64,000 bases of DNA from Manihot esculenta. Lineage: Eukaryota > Streptophyta > Magnoliopsida > Malpighiales > Euphorbiaceae. The stretch's first letter is position 1. Every line of letters begins with the position of its first letter. The translations under genes and the position numbers were made by a program. Under the pieces are notes generated by a model. That model was not told the origin of the DNA. It searched no databases and worked only from the letters and a program-made list of their open reading frames with translations. Location: positions 19,175,122 through 19,239,121 of the forward strand of contig NC_035176.2 in the NCBI RefSeq assembly GCF_001659605.2. The letters run 5' to 3'. Positions 1 through 10,900 of the stretch are shown one piece after another.

Positions 1-450
1 AATCCCAAGTCCAAAAATATATTCAAGGTATATGAAATATAATTTATATCAATAGATATAAATATTAAAATGAAATTTCAACAATTGACCCAAAGTTGTA
101 GATTTTTTTTCCTTTTTTTTTTTCTTCTTTTTGGTATTTTTTTATATGGATAGAAATACAACACTAGAAATACTATTCTAAGAGTATTAGAATAAGAGCA
201 TATGAATTAGAACAGAAATCACAAACCAAATCACTAAAGATAGTAATTCGACTTAAACAAGAATTTAGAGTAAAATTTGATTTGAACAACAACTAAACAA
301 TGAATTCGATTCTTATAGGTATCCTAAACTGAAAGATCATGAAAAATTGAAGAAAATACACTGAATAATCAAAGTGATATATTCGGCCAATAATGAACAC
401 AAAATTGAAAATAAAGATACAAATGATAGTTAAGAATTATCACTAAGCCT
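1..450. other. AT-rich sequence, no gene seen
   Basis: No open frame of note and no recognisable protein similarity on either strand. If the LTR relict to its right is real and lies on the minus strand, this stretch would be the decayed internal region of that element, but I cannot see coding remains in it. Confidence 0.5.
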
Positions 451-1175
451 AGCTTTGATACTAATTGATGCGGAATCCTAGCCCATTAGAGATTGAAATG
501 ACACATACCCTAGAAAAAAGAACTTTGTTCAAAAAATAATTCTTTAATCTAAAGCACCCTTAATTAACATGCAATTAAGAACACTTATAACTACTTGATT
601 TTAAGAGCATCAAGAATAAAAACTATACAAGTTAGTATCAAACCTTGTTCGAGATGCAATGTCAAAAACCAAGATCTCTCTTAAAATCTCAAAGAAAAAT
701 CGTGTAAAACAATTATATTGAATAATTGATAATCTGTCCACAATATGTAAAAATACATGCTTTATATACCCTAGGCAGCCTAGCCTAATTAGGAAAAAAA
801 ATCTATACTAACTAAATAACTAAATAGAACATGGTGACAACATTATAAAACTCATGATTTTTTCCACTATGCACTACTATGCACAGATCCATGATTTATG
901 CTACTACCCACTATTGAATAACTACCCATTACTGAATTATTCATGATGAATCTATTGATGCAAATACTAAATTTGAACCGTCAATAAGGACATATTCGAC
1001 CTAATTGACTTGGAATGGCCAAATTGCTTCAAAATGAATTTGCAAATCTTCAACATATCCCTTCATGAATTGTTAAAATGCTTCTTTCTACTTCTTAGAT
1101 CTCAACCTTGTAATTGGTCCTTGAGACAATGCTAACTCATCATTTTTGGTATTGTTGATTATCCTTACATCATCA
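451..1175 (-). mobile_element. Decayed LTR with primer-site relict
   Basis: At 451-465 the sequence resembles the reverse complement of an initiator-Met tRNA primer site (GCTTTGATACTA, against the usual GCTCTGATACCA). It is followed at 466 by TGATG, and TACATCATCA occurs near 1166-1175, giving possible LTR ends TGATG/CATCA. This is the arrangement of a 5' LTR on the minus strand, about 0.7 kb long. No second LTR lies in the window, so the element is partial and the ends are approximate. This is inference from short motifs. Confidence 0.35.
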
Positions 1176-1179
1176 AGTA

Positions 1180-1310
1180 TAGAATATCAAAATATGGAAT
1201 ATTATTTAAAACTCTAAGTTAAAAGTATTACCATGGATGTTTAACAAAGATTATGAAAAATTAAGGTTATAAAGAGGCTCACTACATTCTTTTATGTACT
1301 TGTTAGAATA
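1180..1310. repeat. Diverged direct repeat, copy 1
   Basis: Begins TAGAATATCAAA and ends near CTTGTTAG. It is matched, with substitutions and small indels, by 1471-1592. Shared landmarks are CTAAGTTAAA, CATGGAT.TTTAACAAA and CTACATTCT.TTATGTACTT. AT-rich and non-coding; probably an old local duplication. Confidence 0.6.
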
Positions 1311-1470
1311 GTGAGACTTTTACCATAAGAGTTTGATCCAAATTTATTATTAAAAAATATATATGTAATAGAGAAGTTATTTTAGAATATTACAATCCTT
1401 ACGAATATATTTAATATAAAATTATTATGAGAATATTAGAAAGAATAAGAGATTGGAGATGTAATCAACT

Positions 1471-1592
1471 ATAGAATATCAAAGCATAGAATATTTTTGG
1501 AGCGCTAAGTTAAACATATTATCATGGATATTTAACAAAAGTTTTGGAGAATTAAGATAATTAAGAAAATTACTACATTCTCTTATGTACTT
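1471..1592. repeat. Diverged direct repeat, copy 2
   Basis: Second copy of the block at 1180-1310, about 290 bp downstream, in the same orientation and in the same order of landmarks. No coding potential seen. Confidence 0.6.
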
Positions 1593-2898
1593 ATTAGATC
1601 GCCCTTTGATAGCAAAGTTTGTATTTTAGTTTTTTACCATATTTGGGATAACACTTAATATACATTAAGCTTGTGGAACATATATCGGATGGTTCATCCT
1701 TTGGGGGTAGCTCTACACATGCCTATGATCAATACATTATTATTTACATATATGTAGTGACGCCAACAGTGTCAACATTAATATTAAGGAAAAGTACAAA
1801 AAAACACTTTATGGTTTTATCGGTTTTTTACTTCAAGCTCTATGGTTTAATTCAAGGCATGTGGTTCAATTTTGTGTTTAAGTAGTATCTCATGATATGT
1901 GCTATTTGCAAACAACGATAATTTCTAGACCCTATTGTAACGTGAAACCCATATTACAAGGTACTACTTTGACATAAAATTGAACCACAGACTTCGAAAT
2001 AAACCACATACCCCAAAGTGAAAAATTGATGATATCACATGATACTTTTTTTTATTCTTTTTTTTTTTACTTTTCTCTTAATATTATCATTAGCATCAAC
2101 ATCAGCATTACTATCATTAAATAGTCATTTGTTGTTAGCATTTTCTCTTCTAGGTAAATGCCATCTTATTTGCCCTTTGGGGTTCACTCTGTGTATTGTG
2201 TATGATCGGTATATTGCTATCAGAAATTGGGATGCCAACATTTACTCTTTAGAGGCTCAAGTCACCAAATGCAATCCAAAGATGCCAACAAACCTAATAG
2301 GATACATATTTGAGTGTATGATGATTGATGTATGCGATTTTTTTATACGATATTATGATAGTTAGTGCTAAGAACATGAGGCAATTAATTATTAATGATT
2401 ATTGAGGATTAAATGATGAAATTATAGATTAGTTTAGTAATGAAAGATCTTTTGAGTCAGGTTTCATGGTTAATCAACGACATTATTTGTTTAATTATAG
2501 TGTATTGCAGGATTCGTATGTTAGAATGGTACTTATGAATGATGAAGGTTAAGTGGTAGAACTAGCAAGAAATGGAATGTATATATAAGTATAGAAAGAT
2601 ATAATTTTAACAGCTTTATATGGTATATTCAAATTATTAGTATCATTTACAATAACATATATCATATTGTAATAATAAGATATATAACGTAATATAGGTA
2701 TAGTGAATAAAATATATCTTTATAAGAGAATGAATTATTAATATAAAATAAGTAAACTCTTTTTGGACAATTATATTTTATCTTGTATTTTTGGATTTTG
2801 AAGGATTGGTAGGTGATGGTTCTTAGAATATGAGGAGAATTGATTATAAAGAAACTGAAGTGATTATGGACTAGCCTTATGCTTCTTTATATTTTTGA
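1593..2898. other. AT-rich sequence, no gene supported
   Basis: Two short open frames occur here (1673-1885 and 2039-2365, +), but their translations are low-complexity or hydrophobic strings with no recognisable family, and the base composition is like the flanks. I see no RNA gene. Confidence 0.5.
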
Positions 2899-2945
2899 AT
2901 TTCAAGGACGAAATTGTTTTAAGGGAGAAGGAAATATAACACCCT
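2899..2945 (+). mobile_element. Relict polypurine tract and LTR start
   Basis: The order TTCAAGGACGAAATTGTTTT, then a purine run (AAGGGAGAAGGAAA), then TATAACACCC matches the usual end of plant Ty3/gypsy internal regions, where a GGACGAA motif and purine tract precede an LTR starting TGTAACACCC. The TG start appears mutated to TA, around 2935. The LTR would run rightward, but I cannot place its end. Confidence 0.4.
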
Positions 2946-3778
2946 AATTTTTTGTGGAGAAATAATATTTATAGTTAATATTAAAGATAAAAACAAAAAT
3001 TTAATAATAACTTAAGGTTGGGGTTTAAATTAAATTTGGACTTGCAATTTTAGTTCTTGAAGTTTTGGGTAGAAAGTAAAAATTTTAAGGGATTGAATTA
3101 CTAAAATGGAAGTTTGAAAAAAAATTACAAGATTAAAATGTAATTTTTATTTAAAGTGAAAACAATTATCCATGTGGTTTTATCTTCTATAGAGAGAAAG
3201 GGGAATAAAAGAAGTATACTCAAGAAAGACAAGGGACACCATAACCAAAATTTTGATTTCTAAAAAACTCACATAAGGATTGTTTGGCTCAACCTATTCA
3301 CTTTGTCTCTCTCCTGTTTTCTAAAGAGTGAGATTGCATAAGAGAGGGATGTTGGAAATGAGATAAGGGTGATGTTGTTTTTTATTAGAGGTGCTAGGTA
3401 TGAATGTGGCTCTTTATTGTGTTGATGACATATTATTGTGATTCTTGTTTTCTCTCAGCTAATAAGGATTCATTCGAGGAATTTATGACTTTGATGGACT
3501 CACCAAAAAGTGTTTCATCTATTAATAGCCTATTCTAATAGAGTCATGAAGAAGTGGAGGATGTTACCATGGAGCTCAATTGAGTCTTTTCTTCCCAAGG
3601 TAATGAATGTTTCTTTTCTTAATGATGAAGCTCGTGCTGAGAACCTATTGTAGATTATGAATGTGATTTTTGATGATTTTATTGAAAGTTAGATTGTGGG
3701 TAATATATACATAGCAATATATTGTTCAATATGCTTGAGTTTAGGGCATTTGCAAATCGAATTAACTATTTTTATTTT
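2946..3778. other. Probable LTR relict or intergenic DNA
   Basis: Follows the relict polypurine tract and could be the decayed LTR itself. Many short stop-interrupted frames, no gene and no clear right boundary. Confidence 0.35.
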
Positions 3779-3814
3779 CTCTACTCTCTCCCTCCCTCTC
3801 CCTCTCTCTCTATA
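3779..3814. repeat. CT-rich microsatellite
   Basis: A run of CTCTCC and CT units ending in a TATATA-like step. Simple sequence repeat. Confidence 0.8.
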
Positions 3815-4662
3815 TAACAAATTGTAAGAAGCTAGTTATAAATTTATGATAAATCTTTCATTTTATTAATATGATAAATGAGACACTTAACCAATTCTTA
3901 CGGGACTTATGATAATTTAATTGTGCTAATAAATAATTAACATATATTTATTTTTTATCTTTAATGTTAAAATGATTTCACATGATATATTATTTATTTA
4001 TCGATAAGGTTCAAAAAAATGGGATAAGACATTCATATTAATTAGATAGTTTATTATGCTAGATATCACCCAAAACTTATGAGAACTAGGAGTGAATAGG
4101 AAATTTCACTCATAGTATAAGTGAAAAGGTGTTTCTATATATTTTATAAGATGATACTCTCATTGCCAATTAATTATGGACTTATAGAGTTGCACATAGT
4201 AGAACTAATTCAAGCAAGAGCAATTAATTTCATTAATTAAAATTTTTAATTTATTAATTAAATTAATGAATTTGGTTTAGCAATAGTCATTATAAAGTAT
4301 TAACATGACATAAAACCAAATCCAACTTATGAGTAAAATGGATTAATTAGGAAAGTTAGATTAATTAATTCATGAGATGAATTAATGGAACATAAATGAA
4401 AATGATGTTCTAATTTATGGAATTTATGTTGATTGGTGAAGTTAAAATTGAGAGAATAATTAAAAAAATTCTAAATAAAATTAGACACCGTTGGTTGGGA
4501 CTTTTCATTAAGAGTTAATTAGATAACTCATGTGTTAATTGATAAAATTAGTTTATTAATAGTTGCCAATGGATGAGTGCCATGTGGTAAACTAAGAGTT
4601 GATGCCACGTGAAAGTGGACTGACCCACATGTTTCTCAATAGGAGTTACTGGGAGACATTTG
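3815..4662. other. AT-rich sequence, no gene seen
   Basis: Rich in TTAATTAA-like runs. No ORF, RNA gene or element end recognised, apart from the hAT target site at its right edge. Confidence 0.5.
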
Positions 4663-4670
4663 GTCCTTAC

Positions 4671-5182
4671 TAGGGGTGAGCAGAATTCGGTTCAAATCGA
4701 AAAAACCGATCGAACCGAATCGATTTGAAAATTTAGTTCGGTTTTTTATACATTTCGGTTCGGTTCGGTTTTAAATTTCAAAAATTTTGGTTATTTCGGT
4801 TCGGTTCGGTTTTAAATTTCAAAAATTTTGGTTATTTCGGTTCGGTTCGGTTTTGATCAGAAAAAAACCGAAAAAACCGAACCGAACCGATTAGGGATAA
4901 TAATATGTTTTTTCAATAATATAGAGAAATTAAATTATATTAAAATTAAAATATTTTAATTAAATTTTAAAATATTAAAAATAAAGTGTAAAAAATTAAA
5001 AAAATATTAAAAATCGAAACCGATCAAACCGAACTGAATCGAACCGAATCAGACCGGTTCGGTTCGATTCAGTTTCTGACCAAAATCGATTCGGTTCGGT
5101 TTTCATAAAAACTAAAATTTCGGTTTTCGATTTATTCGGTTCGGTTCGGTTTTGAACCGAACCGACCGAATGCTCACCCCTA
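4671..5182. mobile_element. hAT-type MITE with 8-bp duplication
   Basis: A 512-bp non-coding element with terminal inverted repeats TAGGGGTGAGCA / TGCTCACCCCTA; the inverted similarity extends inward through GAAC/CGGTT-rich sequence. It is flanked by the perfect 8-bp target duplication GTCCTTAC (4663-4670 and 5183-5190), which is the hAT superfamily hallmark. The interior is made of repeated CGGTTCGGTT and its complement, so most of the element can fold on itself. There is no transposase, so it is non-autonomous. The short minus-strand frame inside it is a product of this repeat and not a gene. Confidence 0.9.
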
Positions 5183-5190
5183 GTCCTTAC

Positions 5191-5544
5191 CACTAAATTT
5201 ATGTATGTTAAAAAGGATGGCTTTTATAAGTTAAAAAATCTATAATCTCACAATCAACATACATTTAGAGGTTAAAAAGAGAATTCTCTTCAACCGTCTT
5301 CTCTTCTCCATCTCTTCTCTTTTACCAAAACTTTTCCTCCATTATTAATCCGTGAATAAACAAGAATTAGAAGTTTGTTACTTGTTTATTTAAGGTATTT
5401 AAGCGTTAGACATTCATTAATTTCTCACAAGAAATTTTTTCATTTCCCTTCACCCTCCTTTGTGGCCGATCAGGAAGAACTAAGAAAGAAGTCAAATGGA
5501 GCTTATTATTTTATCTTGCTATGGAAAAGCTAGAAGGCTTGCAT
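5191..5544. other. Non-coding flank of TE-A
   Basis: AT-rich with a CT-rich patch near 5290-5340. No gene seen. It ends with TGCAT, the left target duplication of TE-A. Confidence 0.5.
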
Positions 5545-5717
5545 TGTAATACCCGGCTAGAATCCGGCACCGGAATTCCTATAATCTGGTGGAATCCGTG
5601 GTGTTGGGATTCTATCTAAGGGTAGGAGTTAGGAGTTACTATGATGTGGTGTTTAAATGTTTTAAGGTTAAGGGAAGTGAGTTTTGAGTTGAAATGACCT
5701 AAGGCAGTTGAGCCAAG

Positions 5718-5749
5718 TTCGGCCGCCGAAAGTAAGTTCGGCCGCCGAA
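5718..5749. repeat. GC palindrome pair, TE-A U3
   Basis: Two copies of TTCGGCCGCCGAA spaced 19 bp apart. Each is palindromic around its central base and contains the GCCGCC core of the plant ERF-binding GCC box. Repeated in the 3' LTR. Confidence 0.85.
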
Positions 5750-6341
5750 AGTGCTCCATGTTCGGCTTTCAAGTTTGGCCCCCGAATGTTGCATGGTCTT
5801 GCATGTGATTGGGCAGCCGACGATGAGTTGGCCAGCCAGCTGAGTCATGGTTTTTGACAGATGTTGGCCTCAGATTCTTGCCATGAATTAGCCACGTCTT
5901 CTATGACTCATCTGCAAGTGTTTTGAGCAGCTCATGCAGGAGTTTGCTCGTTTACCAAGTGTTGAAGGTTGTGAAGCAAAAAGTAAGTTTGAGAGAGTTT
6001 GAGAGTGTGAGAGGAGGTGATCCGTTTTCCCTTGTTCAGAGTGTGTAGCTTCTTACTCCAGGAGGTAAGTGCTGTTCTTGAATATGTTTTCTGAAGGTTT
6101 TAGGGGGATTTGTGGAAGGAGATGCATGTTTAGGTTCTTAATGATAGTTTTGATGAGTTATGCATGTATACATGTTGATGTGTTATGTTTGTTTTGTTGT
6201 TTGGGGTTATTAGCCAGTTTTGGACCCCTGTGAACATATACTTGAGTATATGTGTGTTGAATACGTGAAGGATGCATGTTAGAAAGTGTTCAAGGGAAGG
6301 AGGAGATGGTTTGTTGTTGAAGCTGAGTTCTGGATGAACTC

Positions 6342-6533
6342 AGGTTCGGCAGCCGAAGGTTCCTTCGGCCGCCGAACCTCTTGCATGGTGACTTGGTTGC
6401 CACAGCTTGCCCCCGAGTGTTTTTGCATGTTCGGCTCTGTTTGGGGGATTCGGCCGCCGAAGGTGCCGCCGAAGGTGCTTGAGTTTCGTCTCTGGAGAGG
6501 ACATTCGGCCGCCGAACCTGCCGCCGAAAGTGT
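6342..6533. repeat. GC palindrome cluster, TE-A leader
   Basis: Several TTCGGCNGCCGAA units and half units (CCGCCGAA) within 190 bp, including overlapping pairs able to form alternative hairpins. The short ORFs on both strands here are by-products of the repeat. Confidence 0.85.
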
Positions 6534-6910
6534 TCTGTCCAGCTTTTCTTTTGCATGCTTTGCATAACTAGTTAAGTGAGTTTCAGGGGTTTCTTGGGGA
6601 GTTTAATAGAGGTATTGATACAGTAGTTCGGTCCCTCATGTGAGTCTATCTGTATAGGTACAGACCAGAGGAACCAGAGAGAGCAGCAGTGAGTACTGCT
6701 CCAGAGGCGAACCTGCAGAGTTAGTCAGTCCAGATAGCCGGAGGTGAGTGGAACTAAACTTATGACTTTTAATTGAACCACAAATTGCTTTTAGCATATC
6801 TCATGCATCATGTTTATGCCATAGGGTGATTGCATTAGTCCACGAATATGTTGCATTGCATTGTTATTTGATGATGTGAGTAAATGCTGAATGATCCAAT
6901 AGTCTCAGAC

Positions 6911-7104
6911 AGGAAGTCCAGGAGCCTTTGACTACGCCCTGGCACGTATAGCAAAGACCAGGAGCCTTTGACTACGCCCTGGCAGGTATATAGCAAAGTC
7001 CAGGAGCCTTTGACTACGCCCTGGCAATGGTAAGTTCACAGGTGTTATATACACATATACATATATGACAGGAAGACCAGGTGCTCGATTCTACGCCCTG
7101 GCAC
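6911..7104 (+). repeat. Tandem hairpin units, TE-A LTR
   Basis: Three near-identical units reading CCAGGAGCCTTTGACTACG followed by CCCTGGCA, plus a fourth variant at the end. CCAGG and CCTGG in each unit are complementary, so each can form a short stem with a roughly 17-nt loop. The block is repeated in the 3' LTR at 14287-14480. Confidence 0.85.
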
Positions 7105-7697
7105 AGAGTTACTGGGACTATGTGGTGACAGGTTTACTCGTGATGTGGCTTGTCTGTGATATGGTGCATTTCATGAGATCATATTTTACTGAGATGTTTT
7201 ATTGTTCTACTCACTGGGCTATAGAGCTCATCCCACTCCCTTAACCCCAGTTTTGCAGGTTCAGTGTACAGTGTACAGGGACAGTCCAGCAGAGTACAGA
7301 AAAAGTAAAGAGATCTGTAATAGCTTAGAGTGGACATGTAATTTAAAGAGATGTAATAGTTGTTGCTTGACCTAGTGACCTAGTGATATATGTTTTGTAC
7401 ATCTGGATATGTATGAATGTTTTTCTGTATGTGAAAACCAGGCTTAACAGGTATGAGATAGCCCATCTAGAGCAAGCTCTAGTCAGGGATACAGAGTACA
7501 GAGTACATGAGTACAGAGTACAGAGATAGTGGTTAAGCCTTGGTTCAGAAAAGAGTTTATTTTCACAGAATATGTATGATCATGTATGAGGTTTACAGGT
7601 ACACAGAGAGTATAGCAGGCTTGCTACGGGTTCTGGCGGCCTTAAGCCGACCTGAATCCTAGCGCCGGTGACGGTCCATTTTGGGGTCGTTACAGAT

Positions 7698-7710
7698 TGG
7701 TATCAGAGCC
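7698..7710 (+). promoter_or_regulatory. TE-A primer binding site (iMet tRNA)
   Basis: TGGTATCAGAGCC begins three bases after the 5' LTR. It is the standard complement of the plant initiator-Met tRNA 3' end, used to prime minus-strand DNA. Confidence 0.93.
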
Positions 7711-7915
7711 CTAGGTTCATATGATCGGACCTAGAGAGACAGTGTTGGGCTCAGACAGGTTAGCAGTGGTCAAGCACAATAGGAAATCATGTCCACTAGG
7801 ATAGGGTCTTGAGTCCTATCTGCTATGATATGCCATGAGTGTTGTATGTGTATGATTGATATGTGATGTTTATGTGCTAAAGTGGTATGTTATATGTTGT
7901 GTTTCCAGAGTAAAG

Positions 7916-10900
7916 ATGCGAGGAACTCGTCGATCCGCTCGATTGACTGGAGTCCCACCAGAGAAGGAGAGACCAGCTGCTCGTCCTCCTGCATTGCCAA
8001 GGGCAAGGTCTCAGAGATCTAGCAGGGAAGGTACGTCAATAGACCCGAGAAGGTCTGTCGACGAGAGCAGAAGAGGAACAGCTAGGGGAGGAAGATCAGA
8101 GGAAAGGAGGGATGATCAGTCTAGAGATGACAGCATGGGTATAGGCAGTTTTGAGGAAGGTATGGGAGAATCTTTGGGAGGTGGTCAGGCCTCAGGATTT
8201 GATTATCCAGCTGTGTTTCAGGATCCAGAGTATCCGATGGAGGGTATGTCGGAGTACTCTCGCTTTGACCCATATCCTACATACATGCCATATATGCCAT
8301 ATCCTCACTATTACCCATCATATCCACCATATCCTATGTATCCACCGTCCCCTATACATCCAAGTGCAGCACACCCAGAAATAAATGAACCAGCACCTCC
8401 ACCACCACAAACAGAACCAGTAGCCCCTGTTGTTGACAGACAGGAACCTAGTTCATCTGGAGGTAAAGTCCAAATGACGGAGTACTTGAAATTGGATGCT
8501 CCTAAATACAACACGGGAGATGATCCCTTTGATTACCTCAGAGCAGTTAGGATGATCACCAGTGAATTGGGAGCAGATGATAGGAGAGCCATTGAGATGG
8601 CAGGTTTCACAATAAAATGTAAGAAAGCCAGAGAATGGTTTAAGAATTATGTGGAGCCTCGAATGGACAATATGTCATGGGAAGAGTTTGCCAATGAGTT
8701 TGCAGGGTGGGCTTTTCCTGACAGTTCGAGGGAGATGAAAGTAATTGAATTTGAACAGTTGCGACAGACAGATGAGATGAGTGTTGATGAATTCACAGAT
8801 AAGTTCCTGGATCTGCTTCAGTACGTGGGTCAAGCCTATGATACTGATCAGAAGAAAGCAAGGAGATATACGATGAGATTGCATCCCAGATATGCTTCCT
8901 TGATTCTTCCAGCAGAAAAAGAGAGTTTCCATACTATAATAGATGCAGCCAGGAAAATGGAAGCTAGTGCCAATATTCAGAAACAGTCAAAGGCACAGGC
9001 TTCGGGCTCTAAAGTCCCCACACCAAGCAGTAAAAGATGGGATAGAGCAAAAGGAACAAAGAGTAAGTTCTGGAGTAAAGTCAAGTCAGGTCTGGGAATA
9101 GGTAGTGGCTCAAGCTCTGGCACAGCTCCAGTCTGCAGACGATGCGGAAAACCACATGGAGGAGTTTGTCGGTTGGGATCTACAGCTTGTTTTCGATGTG
9201 GACAGGAAGGGCATATTGCTCGGGATTGTCCGCAGATGACTTTTGCACCATCCCAGCAGATGAGTTCAGGCAGTGTGGTACAGCCAGTTGTACGGCCAGC
9301 AGCTCCAGTCATGCCTCAGACTAGTGGCAGAGGTAGAGGGAGAGGGGTAGCCTCTACTTCAGCAGCAGGTTCCCGAGGTGGAAATCCGGTAGCCCCAGCA
9401 CGGATTTTCACAGTGACACAGGAGGAGGCTAACACGTCGAACACAGTGGTGTCAGGTAATCTCATCATTGGGTGTTCAGATGTGTATGCTTTGATGGACC
9501 CCGGTGCTTCTCATTCCTTTATTGCTTCGCGAGCCATAGAGAGATTGGGTTTGATCAGTTCTGAGTTAGAGTATCCTCTCTGGGTCAGTGGACCTAGATG
9601 TGACCCATCAGTGGCAGTGTCAGTCTGTCGTTTCAGTCCAGTGTTTATCGAGGGTAGATACCTTCCAGCTGACCTTGTGGTTCTAGATTTGACGGATTTT
9701 GATGTCATTCTAGGGATGGATTGGTTATCTACATATAGTGCTACGTTGGACTGTCGAGAGAAGTTAGTGAGTCTTAGAGACCAGGATGGGTCAGAGTGTG
9801 TCTTCAGAGGAGACAGGAGAGGTACACCCAGAGGTATGATTTCAGCCCTTCAGGCTCGTCGTTTGCTTAGGAGGGGTTGTCAGGGGTTTCTAGCTCATGT
9901 GAGAGAGCTAGACAGTCAGGTGAGGGAACCAGCCACAGTATCAGTAGTTCGAGAGTTTCTCGATGTGTTCCCAGACGATTTGCCAGGACTACCTCCTGAT
10001 AGGGAGATAGGGTTTGAAATTGAATTACTACCAGGTACCAGACCTATCTCGATTCCTCCCTACAGGATGGCGCCAGCTGAGTTAACAGAGTTAAAAGAAC
10101 AGTTGCAGGACTTGGTAGATAAGGGTTTCATCCGCCCTAGTACCTCACCTTGGGGTGCTCCAGTGCTCTTTGTCAGAAAGAAGGATGGATCCCTCAGACT
10201 TTGTATCGACTACAGACAGTTGAACAAGGTCACTATCAAGAATAGATATCCCTTACCTCGGATTGATGATCTATTTGACCAGCTAGCTGGAGCAGGTTGT
10301 TTCTCGAAAATAGATCTAAGATCCGGGTATCATCAGTTGAGAGTCAGAGAGGCAGATGTGCCTAAGACAGCTTTCCGGACCAGATATGGGCATTATGAGT
10401 TCTTAGTGATGCCGTTCGGGTTGACTAACGCCCCTGCAGCATTTATGGATCTCATGAACAGGGTATTCAGTGAGTTTCTGGATCACTTTGTCATTGTGTT
10501 TATCGATGATATCTTAGTGTATTCCAGAGATGCAGAGGAGCATGCCCAGCATCTGAGGATAGTACTGCAGACACTGAGAGAGCATGGGTTATATGCCAAG
10601 TTCTCGAAGTGTGAGTTTTGGTTACGGAGCATTGCCTTCTTGGGACATGTGGTATCAGCAGAGGGTATTAAGGTAGACCCCAAGAAGATAGAGGCTGTAG
10701 CTAACTGGCCCAGACCCACGATAGTGACAGAGATTAAAAGCTTTCTGGGACTGGCAGGTTACTACAGGAGGTTCGTTCAGAACTTCTCAAAGATAGCAGC
10801 TCCTATGACCAAACTGACTCAGAAAAACCAGACGTTTGTCTGGTCAGACCAGTGTGAAGAGAGCTTTGAGGAGCTCAAGAGGAGATTGACATCAGCACCA

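Larger units (their letters stand above)
5545..7694 (+). repeat. TE-A 5' LTR (2150 bp)
   Basis: Contains, in order: two copies of the TTCGGCCGCCGAA palindrome (5718-5749), a donor-like GGAG|GTAAGT (GT at 6065), a second GC-palindrome cluster (6342-6533), an acceptor-like TGTATAG (AG at 6656-6657), a donor-like GGAG|GTGAGT (GT at 6744), a tandem hairpin-unit block (6911-7104) and an acceptor-like TTTTGCAG (AG at 7257-7258). Unlike the other Tekay LTRs here I see no TATAAAAG after the GGCCAGCCA landmark. Start TGTAAT and end TTACA are the inverted LTR tips. Confidence 0.93.

Noticed and set aside
2039..2365. 108-codon ORF on +
   Set aside because: N-terminus is poly-Phe/Leu from a T-rich run, and no domain or coding signature is visible.
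6286..6567. Overlapping ORFs on both strands in TE-A LTR (also 13658-13939)
   Set aside because: They are open only because the GC palindrome repeat has no stops; they are low complexity, present on both strands, and match no family.
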